A DNA stretch of 64,000 nt from Dryocola sp032051265 (GTDB lineage Bacteria > Pseudomonadota > Gammaproteobacteria > Enterobacterales > Enterobacteriaceae): NCBI GenBank assembly GCA_032051265.1, contig DAMBYU010000010.1:37697-101696 (forward strand). The letters run 5' to 3'. A program made the translations under genes and the position numbers. This document shows positions 35,652 to 43,259 of this stretch, piece after piece. A model generated the notes under the pieces. It was given only the letters and a program-made list of their open reading frames with translations, was not told where the DNA came from and did not search any database. Within the stretch, counting starts at the first letter, position 1. Each line of letters opens with the position of its first letter.

Positions 35652-36515
35652 ATGAATAATGCTCAGGGCTTACAGCCATTAAACCATTCGCTTTCTGGCC
35701 TGCCGCAGTGGGTGTCTGAACGTATATTGCAGCAGATAAATCAGTTAACCCACTACGAGCCAGTGATCGGCATTATGGGTAAAACCGGGGTGGGAAAGAG
35801 CAGTCTTTGCAATGTTCTGTTTGTCGGCGAAGTATCGCCGGTCAGCGATGTGGCAGCCTGTACCCGTGAACCTTTGCGATTTCGCCTGCAGGTCGGAGAG
35901 CGCTATATGACGTTGGTGGATCTGCCCGGCGTGGGGGAGAGTGGTGTACGTGATAACGAATATACTGTGCTCTATCGAGATCAGCTTCCCCGGCTCGACC
36001 TGGTGCTGTGGCTGATTAAAGCTGATGACCGTGCGCTGGCGGTGGATGAGTATTTTTACCGACAGGTGATTGGTGAGGCATACCGACATAAGGTGCTGTT
36101 TGTTATCAGCCAGTCGGACAAGGCCGAGCCCACAAGCGGTGGAGAAAGATTGTCTACAGAGCAAAAACAAAACATCAGCCGTAAAATTTGCCTGCTGCAT
36201 GAGATTTTTCAGCCTGTGCATCCGGTGTGTGCCGTGTCGGTCCGTCTTCAATGGGGATTGCGGATGATGGCTGAGAGGATGATTAAGTGTTTGCCACGTG
36301 AGGTCAGTAGCCCGGTGGTAGCGCAACTGCAGCATCCCTTTCGCACAACGGTAGTCCGGGAACAGGCCCGTGAGGATTTCGGTGAAACCGTAGGTGCCAT
36401 ACTCGATACGGTAAGCACCTTTCCCCTTATTCCCGCCCCGGTGCGGACCATTATTCAGGCCGTGCGTTCCTCGGTGGTGTCAGTGGCCCGCGCTGTCTGG
36501 GATTTCTTCTTCTAA
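35652..36515 (+). CDS. yfjP: YfjP/YkfA-type GTPase
   Basis: 287 residues, the same length as E. coli CP4-57 YfjP as I remember it. G1 is GIMGKTGVGKSS, G3 is DLPGVGES, G4 is SQSDKAE, so it is an intact Era/dynamin-like GTPase. C-terminal hydrophobic stretch suggests membrane contact. Cellular role is unknown. First gene of the yfjP-Q-R-S-T series. Confidence 0.88.
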   Translation: MNNAQGLQPLNHSLSGLPQWVSERILQQINQLTHYEPVIGIMGKTGVGKSSLCNVLFVGEVSPVSDVAACTREPLRFRLQVGERYMTLVDLPGVGESGVRDNEYTVLYRDQLPRLDLVLWLIKADDRALAVDEYFYRQVIGEAYRHKVLFVISQSDKAEPTSGGERLSTEQKQNISRKICLLHEIFQPVHPVCAVSVRLQWGLRMMAERMIKCLPREVSSPVVAQLQHPFRTTVVREQAREDFGETVGAILDTVSTFPLIPAPVRTIIQAVRSSVVSVARAVWDFFF

Positions 36516-36543
36516 GTGTTTAATTCTGCCCTGTTATTCTCCG

Positions 36544-36573
36544 AGCCCTGTCGCAAGTGCGGCAGGGCTTTCT
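36544..36573 (+). terminator. Hairpin between yfjP and yfjQ
   Basis: AGCCCTG (36544-36550) and CAGGGCT (36563-36569) followed by TTCTTT; terminator or attenuator. Confidence 0.65.
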
Positions 36574-36606
36574 TTATTTGTTTTACCCATACTGAGGAGT
36601 CTGCTT

Positions 36607-37428
36607 ATGACCCGTCTGGCTTCGCGCTTTGGCGCATCAAACCTAATTCGTCGTGACCGTCCATTAACCCGAGAGGAATTGTTTCGTGTGGTGCCCAGCG
36701 TATTCAGCGAGGACAAACACGAATCCCGCAGTGAACGTTATACCTATATTCCGACTATATCTCTGTTGGACAGTCTACAGCGGGAAGGCTTCCAGCCATT
36801 CTTTGCCTGTCAGACCCGGGTACGTGATCCTGGCCGTCGTGAACATACGAAGCATATGCTGCGTCTGCGTAGGGAGGGGCAGATTACCGGTAAGCAGGCG
36901 CCGGAAATTATCCTGCTCAACTCCCATGATGGTACCAGCTCGTACCAGATGTTGCCGGGCTTGTTCAGGGCTGTGTGTCAGAACGGCCTCGTCTGTGGTG
37001 AGTCGTTTTGCGAGGTACGGGTGCCACACAAGGGGGACGTGGTGAGTCAGGTTATTGAGGGGGCGTATGAAGTGCTGGGGATTTTTGACCGTGTGGAAGA
37101 AAAGCGGGATGCCATGCAGTCATTGCTGTTGCCTCAACCTGCGCAGCAGGCACTGGCAAAAGCCGCGCTAACGTATCGCTTTGGTGAGGATCACCAGCCG
37201 GTTACTGAATCGCAGATACTCTCCCCGCGCCGCTGGCAGGATGAGAGCAATGACCTTTGGACCACCTATCAGCGGGTTCAGGAAAACCTGATTAAGGGCG
37301 GACTCAGCGGGCGTAATGCTAAAGGCGGACGGACGCATACCCGTGCCGTGCGTGGCATTGACGGGGACGTGAAGCTTAACCGTGCGCTGTGGGTGATGGC
37401 AGAAACACTGCTCACGCAACTGCAGTAG
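36607..37428 (+). CDS. yfjQ: DUF932 protein YfjQ/YafZ
   Basis: 273 residues, the length known for YfjQ and its CP4-6 paralogue YafZ. DUF932 pattern is visible: YIPTISLLDSLQREGFQPFF, then RLRREGQ, IILLNSHDGTSSYQMLPGLF and NGLVCGESFCEVRVPH. Function is not established; the domain is widespread in plasmids and CP4-type islands. Good ribosome site AGGAG before the ATG. Confidence 0.88.
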   Translation: MTRLASRFGASNLIRRDRPLTREELFRVVPSVFSEDKHESRSERYTYIPTISLLDSLQREGFQPFFACQTRVRDPGRREHTKHMLRLRREGQITGKQAPEIILLNSHDGTSSYQMLPGLFRAVCQNGLVCGESFCEVRVPHKGDVVSQVIEGAYEVLGIFDRVEEKRDAMQSLLLPQPAQQALAKAALTYRFGEDHQPVTESQILSPRRWQDESNDLWTTYQRVQENLIKGGLSGRNAKGGRTHTRAVRGIDGDVKLNRALWVMAETLLTQLQ

Positions 37429-37644
37429 ACGTTTCATGTTGCCACGTTGTTAATATCGGACACCACCTGTCCGCATCGCTATGTTCTCGTGTGCCTCAAT
37501 CTCCCGGTTATAGCCTTTAACCCCTGTTACATCTGGCTTTTGCAGAAATAAAAAATAGTTTCTGCGGTGTCCATACCCTGTCCGCCCCCCTCTTTAAAGT
37601 AATCACATCATTTTCAGTTAGTTAACTTTCCTGGAGAACCTCCC

Positions 37645-38346
37645 ATGACACAGGCAGAACGCCGCCATGACCGGCTGGCTGTCAGGCTGTCACTGATAAT
37701 CAGCCGTCTGGTGGCGGGTGAAACGTTGAGCGTGCGCAAACTGGCCGCTGAGTTTGGCGTGTCAGTGCGCACGCTGCGGCGTGATTTTCGTGAGCGACTG
37801 ATGTATCTGGATCTGGAGTATCAGTCCGGATACTGCCGCTTACGCACTGCTGGCAGTGAAATGCAGATGGTGCCCGACGTGCTTATCTTTGCCCACCGCA
37901 GCGGGCTGGCCGGACTTTTTCCCGGCCTTGACCGCCGTCTGGTGAACGCTCTGCTGATGTGCGATGAGTCTCCCTGCGTGATAGCACCAGCCAATCCGGT
38001 TCCTTCGCCTTCAGGAGCATTGTCTTTCTGGAGACTGATTCAGGCCATTACCGGGCGCAGGCGGGTGACGCTGATTGCGGAGGGGCGACGCTGTGAGCGC
38101 CTGGCTCCCTGCCGGTTACTCATCCACCAGCAGACCTGGTATCTGGTGGCTGAACACGAAGGGCATATCGCCGTATTCACACTTGATGAAATCCATCTGA
38201 TTCAGCCTTTGCAGGAGACTTTTCGCCGCAATGACAGTCTGTGTCGCCTGGTTGAAGACCCGGTCTTCATTCAGGCCTTACCCCATTTTCGCTTTATCCA
38301 GCAGTCACTGCTTACGTTTGTTCCGGCTGACAGCCCACCGGAATAG
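37645..38346 (+). CDS. yfjR: WYL-type transcriptional regulator YfjR
   Basis: 233 residues: an N-terminal helix-turn-helix (LSVRKLAAEFGVSVRTLRRD) and a WYL-like ligand domain (LIHQQTWYLVAEHEGHIAVF). WYL regulators in mobile elements often control defence or phage genes. Length agrees with E. coli YfjR. Preceded by a 216-bp intergenic region. Confidence 0.85.
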   Translation: MTQAERRHDRLAVRLSLIISRLVAGETLSVRKLAAEFGVSVRTLRRDFRERLMYLDLEYQSGYCRLRTAGSEMQMVPDVLIFAHRSGLAGLFPGLDRRLVNALLMCDESPCVIAPANPVPSPSGALSFWRLIQAITGRRRVTLIAEGRRCERLAPCRLLIHQQTWYLVAEHEGHIAVFTLDEIHLIQPLQETFRRNDSLCRLVEDPVFIQALPHFRFIQQSLLTFVPADSPPE

Positions 38347-38386
38347 CGCAGGCGTTGTTATCAACCCGGCAACAGGGAGGAGCCCA

Positions 38387-38623
38387 GTGCCCGTTATTGC
38401 CATTATCGCCATTGTTATCATCGTCATCATTCTGAACAAAACCGGAGTGTCCGACAGCCTCACGGCCCTGACACTTGCAACCGTTGCCGCACTACTGACG
38501 GGAGGTGGCGCAGCCGGTGCTGCCAGTGTCGCGCTGACGCCGTTCGTCGGCGTGCCGGTGGGTATTTTTGTGGGGATTTATGTCTTTGCCAAAGTGGTTC
38601 GTCTGATTTCAGGGAAAAAATAA
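38387..38623 (+). CDS. ypjK: Small membrane protein, YpjK-like
   Basis: 78 residues from a GTG with GGGAGG seven bases before it. Two hydrophobic helices (IAIIAIVIIVIIL and LATVAALLTGGGAAGAASVA) and a short basic tail. It sits where ypjK lies in CP4-57, between yfjR and yfjS. Its last base overlaps the lipoprotein start (TAATG), so translation is coupled. Confidence 0.65.
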   Translation: MPVIAIIAIVIIVIILNKTGVSDSLTALTLATVAALLTGGGAAGAASVALTPFVGVPVGIFVGIYVFAKVVRLISGKK

Positions 38624-39063
38624 TGAAACGTAAAACACTACTTCTGCTGGCGCTGGTTGCCACCTCTCTGTTTCTGAGCGCCTGCGATGACAGGAGTGAT
38701 GACCTCAAAGCTATCAGTAAATTTAAGGACCTCACGCCTCCGCGCTTCAGCGATGTGGTCAGCCGTCAGGATGATGTCAGGGAAGAATGGTCGCAGATTG
38801 CTCTTTCTGGCCCCACTTTGCAGGTCTTACGTACCCGCCAGTCGCCCGATGGTTGCGAGGGTGGCAGTTACTACTATCTGGTGGATATGGAGGAAAAAAC
38901 CGTCCAGCCGCTGATGAACGCGCTGTGTATTGCCGACAACATCAGCCTGGAATACCACGAGAAAACTGACTCGCTCACTCGGGAGCGTTTCCTTGAATAT
39001 TCCCATGACGGCAAACTGATGGGACGGCTGCTGATCCCCTCAAATCCTGATAACCGGGAATAA
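38623..39063 (+). CDS. yfjS: Lipoprotein YfjS
   Basis: 146 residues with a lipoprotein signal peptide (LLALVATSLFLSAC lipobox, Cys at residue 21, followed by DD, an inner-membrane retention signal). The mature part is unassigned. Position and length match YfjS of CP4-57. Confidence 0.82.
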   Translation: MKRKTLLLLALVATSLFLSACDDRSDDLKAISKFKDLTPPRFSDVVSRQDDVREEWSQIALSGPTLQVLRTRQSPDGCEGGSYYYLVDMEEKTVQPLMNALCIADNISLEYHEKTDSLTRERFLEYSHDGKLMGRLLIPSNPDNRE

Positions 39064-39086
39064 ATACAAAGACAAAGGAGACAGAA

Positions 39087-39554
39087 ATGAAAATACGTTC
39101 AATAAGCCGGTTTGTGCTGGCTGATGTACTGCTCATGAGCTTTAATGCCTCTGCGGTCCCGGGACTCTGGCAACAGGGGTACGGTCAGGGCAATGCGGAA
39201 TACAGTGTGACGAATAGCAGCGGAAAGATGTTCACCATCAACTGCACGGAAAATCCGGACCAGAACGGTATTTACCAGCACTCGGTTTTTCTGACCCTCG
39301 CAGGAGATAAAACGATCAGCTCGCATGATAACAGTACCGACATCACAGTGGTGATGGACCATAAGCAATATGCCATTCCCTCAACCCTTGGCTGGCGTAA
39401 CGGGGATAATGCCTGGTTTAGTTTCATCATGGATATCCGCAAGGCCAGGCAGTTCGAAGTCTACGTCAATGACCGCAAAGCAGGGACCTTCAGCGTTGAC
39501 CTTACAAACGCTACGAAGGCACTGCCAACATTAGCAGACTGCACGAACGAGTGA
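39087..39554 (+). CDS. yfjT: Periplasmic protein YfjT
   Basis: 155 residues with an N-terminal signal (ISRFVLADVLLMSFNASA) and a beta-rich body (GKMFTINCTENPDQNGIYQH; DITVVMDHKQYAIPS) with two conserved-looking cysteines that may pair. Length equals E. coli YfjT. Last gene of the CP4-57-like block, closed by a terminator. Confidence 0.82.
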   Translation: MKIRSISRFVLADVLLMSFNASAVPGLWQQGYGQGNAEYSVTNSSGKMFTINCTENPDQNGIYQHSVFLTLAGDKTISSHDNSTDITVVMDHKQYAIPSTLGWRNGDNAWFSFIMDIRKARQFEVYVNDRKAGTFSVDLTNATKALPTLADCTNE

Positions 39555-39583
39555 CTGTTGTGCTTTCCATCCATAACAACATA

Positions 39584-39620
39584 CCTGGCTGCCAGAGGCA
39601 GCCAGGGCTTATTTTTTTCC
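39584..39620 (+). terminator. Rho-independent terminator after yfjT
   Basis: CTGGCTGCC (39585-39593) pairs with GGCAGCCAG (39597-39605), followed within ten bases by a run of seven T's. Confidence 0.9.
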
Positions 39621-39752
39621 TTTTTATTTCCACCGATTAGTCCAGGCACTTCCGAATAATGAGCGCAGTGGCCAGTTTTAGTTGACCATATAGAAATGAT
39701 AAAATAATCACGTGTTATGTTGAGATTGTTTATTTAACGGTTGAGAGAAGCT

Positions 39753-39941
39753 ATGGGTAAAATTTGTGATAAGTGTGCACACATGATGAGTGCATGTACT
39801 TGTGGAACTTGTGAGAACTGTGACGAGAAAGAGTCGGACTGTACCTGCAAAAAATGTAGCCAGTGCAATAACCTTGAGGACTTCTGCTCTTGCAGAATTT
39901 GTGAAGAATGTAGTGAAAAAGAAGCAGAGTGCTGCTGTTAA
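39753..39941 (+). CDS. Cys-rich metallothionein-like protein with 15-residue repeats
   Basis: 62 residues, 17 of them Cys. After CDKC come three copies of Cys-x-Cys-x2-Cys-x2-Cys starting at residues 15, 30 and 45, an exact 15-residue period, and the chain ends CCC at 60-62. The linkers (DEKES, NNLED, SEKEA) are acidic. The pattern suggests a soluble metal-binding protein; I recognise no named family. The ATG at 39753 has GAGAGAAG just before it. It stands alone after the CP4-57-like block. A TTGACC at 39682 could be the -35 of its promoter. The ratio of Cys to length rules out a chance frame, but metal and function are unproven. Confidence 0.7.
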   Translation: MGKICDKCAHMMSACTCGTCENCDEKESDCTCKKCSQCNNLEDFCSCRICEECSEKEAECCC

Positions 39942-40042
39942 AATGTTAACAATACTGGCTGCAGGAGCTACCTGCCTGCAGCTTCGATTGCCGACGTACC
40001 CCGATCCCAGTTGGTTAGCGTATTTCGATTCTTGCAATAATC

Positions 40043-40111
40043 GCTGGACTCACAGCACGAAGCGGACATACTTACTGGATTGAAGGTCCGCTGTGAGCGA
40101 AGAGCGGACAT
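40043..40111 (+). repeat. Dispersed dyad repeat, copy D
   Basis: Ends of the first half (CACGAAGCGGACAT) and a full second half (AAGGTCCGCTGTGAGCGAAG, then AGCGGACAT) follow the Cys-rich gene. Confidence 0.65.
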
Positions 40112-40146
40112 ATGCGCTCAGCTCACTTCATCTCTGTATGTGCCTG

Positions 40147-40515
40147 CTATTCAGAGGTTGGCGGCGGCAGATTCCTTGTCGTTGATTCCTGCGTTAGTGC
40201 ATCGTTTTCCACCGCACCCAACAGGACATCAAGCAGCCCGGGGAAGCGGGCATCCAGGTCTTCACGACGCAGAGACAATAAATTTTCGCGACCAAAAGGA
40301 CGCTGCCAGATAACGCCACTGTCTCGTAGTACACGCCAGTGGTGAGTCAGCGTTGATTTGGGAATACCACTCAGCACGGCGCTACAGGCATGTTCACCGC
40401 CACCAGCCAGTACACGGACTACAGTCAGACGTAGCGGATTACCCAGGGCCGTCAGCACATTCTCAAGCCGTATTTGTTCCTTATCAGGATGATTAGCAAG
40501 CATTAGATTTCTCAT
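40147..40515 (-). CDS. ArsR-family winged-helix regulator
   Basis: About 122 residues: LENVLTALGNPLRLTVVRVL, then LSGIPKSTLTHHWRVLRDSG, the ArsR recognition helix, and a wing QRPFGRENLLSLRREDLD. No metal-binding CxC motif in the recognition helix region, so it is probably a non-metal ArsR repressor. Start is uncertain: ATGs at 40578, 40515 and 40503 are in frame and none has a good ribosome site. A perfect 14-bp dyad lies directly upstream, and the divergent gene is a broken MFS transporter, its likely former target. Confidence 0.8.
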   Translation of the reverse strand: MRNLMLANHPDKEQIRLENVLTALGNPLRLTVVRVLAGGGEHACSAVLSGIPKSTLTHHWRVLRDSGVIWQRPFGRENLLSLRREDLDARFPGLLDVLLGAVENDALTQESTTRNLPPPTSE

Positions 40516-40566
40516 CAGGTTAGCAACATACCGACACTCTACTTTAAATTTTATCTGTTGACTAAT

Positions 40567-40609
40567 GTACGAGTACATACATACATTAATTGTACGTATG
40601 TACTCGTAC
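40567..40609. promoter_or_regulatory. Operator of the ArsR-family regulator
   Basis: GTACGAGTACATAC (40567-40580) is the exact reverse complement of GTATGTACTCGTAC (40596-40609), 15 bases apart, between the divergent regulator and MFS remnant. Confidence 0.75.
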
Positions 40610-40633
40610 TTTAGTTTATATGGAGATTATCAG

Positions 40634-40768
40634 ATGGCTATTGCCTTACCGGATTCATTCACCCCTCGCTTACAGCACTGGAGCCTTGCGCTGCTTGCTT
40701 TTGCCCAGCTTATGTATTCCCTGGATAACGATAACTTTCAGAAAATGAACCCTGCCTCTCTGGGATGA
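40634..40768 (+). pseudogene. MFS transporter, N-terminal stub
   Basis: FTPRLQHWSLALLAFAQLMY then SLDNDN is the first helix of a DHA2-like MFS permease; after about 34 residues the frame leaves the family and stops. The rest of the transporter is absent, and unrelated sequence leading to a GNAT gene follows. Confidence 0.65.
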
Positions 40769-40887
40769 TCAGGATTAACTAATCATCTTATGGAATTGTA
40801 AAATCCCGTATGAAATTAAAAAATCTGTGCGGGATTGCCGTTTTATTAAGGCTGCACTGCAGTCAATTAAAGAGAGGGAGACTGAAT

Positions 40888-41310
40888 ATGCGTGTTCGCC
40901 TGACCACTGAAAACGATGCTATATCCCTGATTACTATCGACATTGTTGCCCAGAGCCAGCCAAAAGGTGCGGCGCAAATCCGCATCTGGTGTGCCTGGTC
41001 TGTCTGTTATATTGCCGAACTGCAGGGAATAGCGATGGGATATGGCGTGCTGAACTACCATTTCTTCGGCTACGGCTTTATTGAAATGCTGATGGTAGGG
41101 GAACACTACCGCCGCAGGGGTATCGGTCTGGCGTTGATTGCAGCATTGAAGTCCCGCTGCCAGCACCCGAAGCTGTTCACCTCCACCCATCGTTCTAACC
41201 TGCCAATGCAACGGCTGCTGTTGAACGCCGGATTTATCCCCAGCGGTCAGGTCGACAATCTCGATGACGGGGACCCGGAAGCGATATTTTTTATTCCAGC
41301 CTTAACGTAG
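40888..41310 (+). CDS. GNAT-family N-acetyltransferase
   Basis: 140 residues. The acetyl-CoA binding motif A is visible as MLMVGEHYRRRGIGLALIAA, with preceding strand YGFIE and a final LNAGFIPSG strand. Substrate unknown. GAGAGGGAG precedes the ATG at 40888. Lies downstream of the truncated MFS gene and is probably transcribed alone or from the same promoter. Confidence 0.82.
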   Translation: MRVRLTTENDAISLITIDIVAQSQPKGAAQIRIWCAWSVCYIAELQGIAMGYGVLNYHFFGYGFIEMLMVGEHYRRRGIGLALIAALKSRCQHPKLFTSTHRSNLPMQRLLLNAGFIPSGQVDNLDDGDPEAIFFIPALT

Positions 41311-41428
41311 CGCAGAGAGAAGGGTACACAGACACCCCTATCCAGGGTGCCAGGCTCAGCGAGGCCAGGGTTTTAGCGACCTCTGTATCTAACGGGAAGT
41401 GCCTCTCTGAGAAGATTCTGGCAGTGAA

Positions 41429-41698
41429 TCAGGCAAAAACTGGCCGGGTGTAAGGTAAATCATCTTTCTGATAAATCGGGTCTTTACCTTCAGGCTGCGT
41501 CTGAGATTGCTGCCGATAATTGATAACTGTTTTACGCAAATATTCCCGCAACGCTACCGGCTGCTGCCGCTCGGCTTGATGCGGCATGATCCTGACCTTT
41601 TCCCGGCTGTCTTTGACCGTCATCCCCGGCCAGCATTCCTCAACGTATCCGATAAGAAACCTCCCGATTGCCTTGCTGTCGATTGCGTTACCAATCAT
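41429..41698 (-). CDS. Unrecognised short protein
   Basis: 89 codons from an ATG at 41698 with codon use like that of real genes in this region and a helical, basic composition (KTVINYRQQSQTQPEG). No ribosome site, no family recognised. It could be the C-terminal part of a lost gene. Antisense to the promoter region of the following dehydrogenase gene. Confidence 0.3.
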   Translation of the reverse strand: MIGNAIDSKAIGRFLIGYVEECWPGMTVKDSREKVRIMPHQAERQQPVALREYLRKTVINYRQQSQTQPEGKDPIYQKDDLPYTRPVFA

Positions 41699-41769
41699 GG
41701 CAGCTAAACTTAGTTGACACTTACCCGGTCGGGCAGCCACACCTTTCCGGCCGCAAGCAGGAGAAGATC

Positions 41770-42903
41770 ATGAAAGCAGTTATTTACAACGGTCCCTATG
41801 ATGTAAAAGTTAAAGACGTGCCGGATGCAAAAATTGCTCGCCCCACCGATGTGCTTGTCCGCATTACCACCACCAATATTTGTGGATCGGATTTGCACAT
41901 GTACGAGGGTCGGACCAGCTTTGAGCAGGGACGTATTTTGGGGCACGAAAACCTGGGTGAGGTGGTTGAAATTGGCTCAGGAGTGGAGCGTGTTAAGGTC
42001 GGTGACTATGTCTGTCTGCCATTTAATGTCGGATGCGGTTTTTGCGAGAATTGTGAAAAAGGTCTGACCGGTTTTTGCCTCACCACCAATCCCGGTACTG
42101 TGGGCGCGGCCTATGGTTTTGCTGAAATGGGCTCCTGGGAGGGTGGTCAGGCGGAACTGCTTCGGGTCCCCTTTGCAGACTTTAACTGCCTGGTGCTTCC
42201 GCCTGACGCAGTAGAAAAAGAAGATGATTATGTGATGCTCTCTGACATTTTCCCTACCGGCTGGCATGCGACAGAACTCGCCGGATTAAAGCCTGGCGAA
42301 AGCGTAGCCATTTACGGCGCGGGGCCGGTGGGTCTGATGGCCGCACACTCAGCCATGATAAAAGGCGCTTCACAGGTATTTGTAGTGGATACACACCAGG
42401 ACCGTTTAGCGCTGGCAGAGAAAATGGGGGCGACGGGCATCAATGCGACCGGCGATGAAGCCGTGCAACGAATTCTCGACTTAACTGACGGACGCGGCAC
42501 TGACTGTGGCTGTGAATGCGTGGGCTATCAGTGCTGTAACAAACATGGCCATGAAGATAATTCGGTCACTATGAACAGCCTCGTTGCATCAACCAAAGCA
42601 ACCGGGGGAATTGGTGTGGTTGGCGTGTTTATCCCGCAGGATCCGGGAGCTGCATCAGACCTTGCCAAAGAAGGTAAGATGCCGTTTGATTTCGGCAGTT
42701 TTTGGTTTAAAGGACAGTCAATCCGCACCGGCCAGGCGAACGTCAAAGCCTATAATCGTCAGCTGGCCCGTCTGATCCATCAGGGTAAAGCCAGCCCGGG
42801 CGGCATAATCTCACACCGTCTTTCACTTGCTGAGGCGCCTGAGGGATATAAGCACTTTGACGATCGCGATGAGGGATGGACGAAGGTTATCCTTAAGCCT
42901 TAA
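41770..42903 (+). CDS. Zinc-dependent alcohol dehydrogenase, formaldehyde dehydrogenase-like
   Basis: 377-residue medium-chain dehydrogenase. Catalytic zinc ligands in NICGSDLHMYE and GHENLGEVVEIG, structural zinc cluster CGFCENCEKGLTGFC, Rossmann AIYGAGPVGLMAAH and the long C-terminal insertion of the glutathione-independent FdhA group (DCGCECVGYQ). It probably oxidises formaldehyde or another aldehyde/alcohol with NAD+. AGGAGA precedes the ATG at 41770. It stands alone. Confidence 0.88.
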   Translation: MKAVIYNGPYDVKVKDVPDAKIARPTDVLVRITTTNICGSDLHMYEGRTSFEQGRILGHENLGEVVEIGSGVERVKVGDYVCLPFNVGCGFCENCEKGLTGFCLTTNPGTVGAAYGFAEMGSWEGGQAELLRVPFADFNCLVLPPDAVEKEDDYVMLSDIFPTGWHATELAGLKPGESVAIYGAGPVGLMAAHSAMIKGASQVFVVDTHQDRLALAEKMGATGINATGDEAVQRILDLTDGRGTDCGCECVGYQCCNKHGHEDNSVTMNSLVASTKATGGIGVVGVFIPQDPGAASDLAKEGKMPFDFGSFWFKGQSIRTGQANVKAYNRQLARLIHQGKASPGGIISHRLSLAEAPEGYKHFDDRDEGWTKVILKP

Positions 42904-43208
42904 CTGACGCTGATCGGTTATAAAAGTTAAATCGGAACAATTAAACCGGAACAATGTAGAAATATCGACAGGATACCATTGCGTATCCTGTCATAATATT
43001 TATCTTCTGCTGCCAGGCTCGCCCCTGTATCTATTGTGATGTTTAATGACGCATTATGAATATTATCAGGACCTGTGAATAGCGCCCGATCTTCTTCAGG
43101 CATAAACGAAATAAACGCTATTCATGTAATAACGATGAGAGTGGGTGAGAATGAAGTGCGATATTATAAGGTTTCTATGTAACGTCAGATCTGGATAGAT
43201 CCAGAGTC
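42904..43208. other. Gene-less stretch after the alcohol dehydrogenase
   Basis: About 300 bp without a coding frame, apart from the hairpin at 42967. Confidence 0.4.
42967..42992 (+). terminator. Hairpin after the alcohol dehydrogenase
   Basis: GACAGGATAC (42967-42976) pairs exactly with GTATCCTGTC (42983-42992), followed by an AT-rich tail. Confidence 0.6.
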
Positions 43209-43238
43209 AAAGCCACCTGAGTATTACAGGTGGCTTTT
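43209..43238. terminator. Bidirectional terminator
   Basis: AAAGCCACCTG (43209-43219) pairs with CAGGTGGCTTT (43227-43237). It lies 22 bp from the stop of the minus-strand hydrolase gene. Confidence 0.8.
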
Positions 43239-43259
43239 AAACGATTCTGAGCTGCGTTT

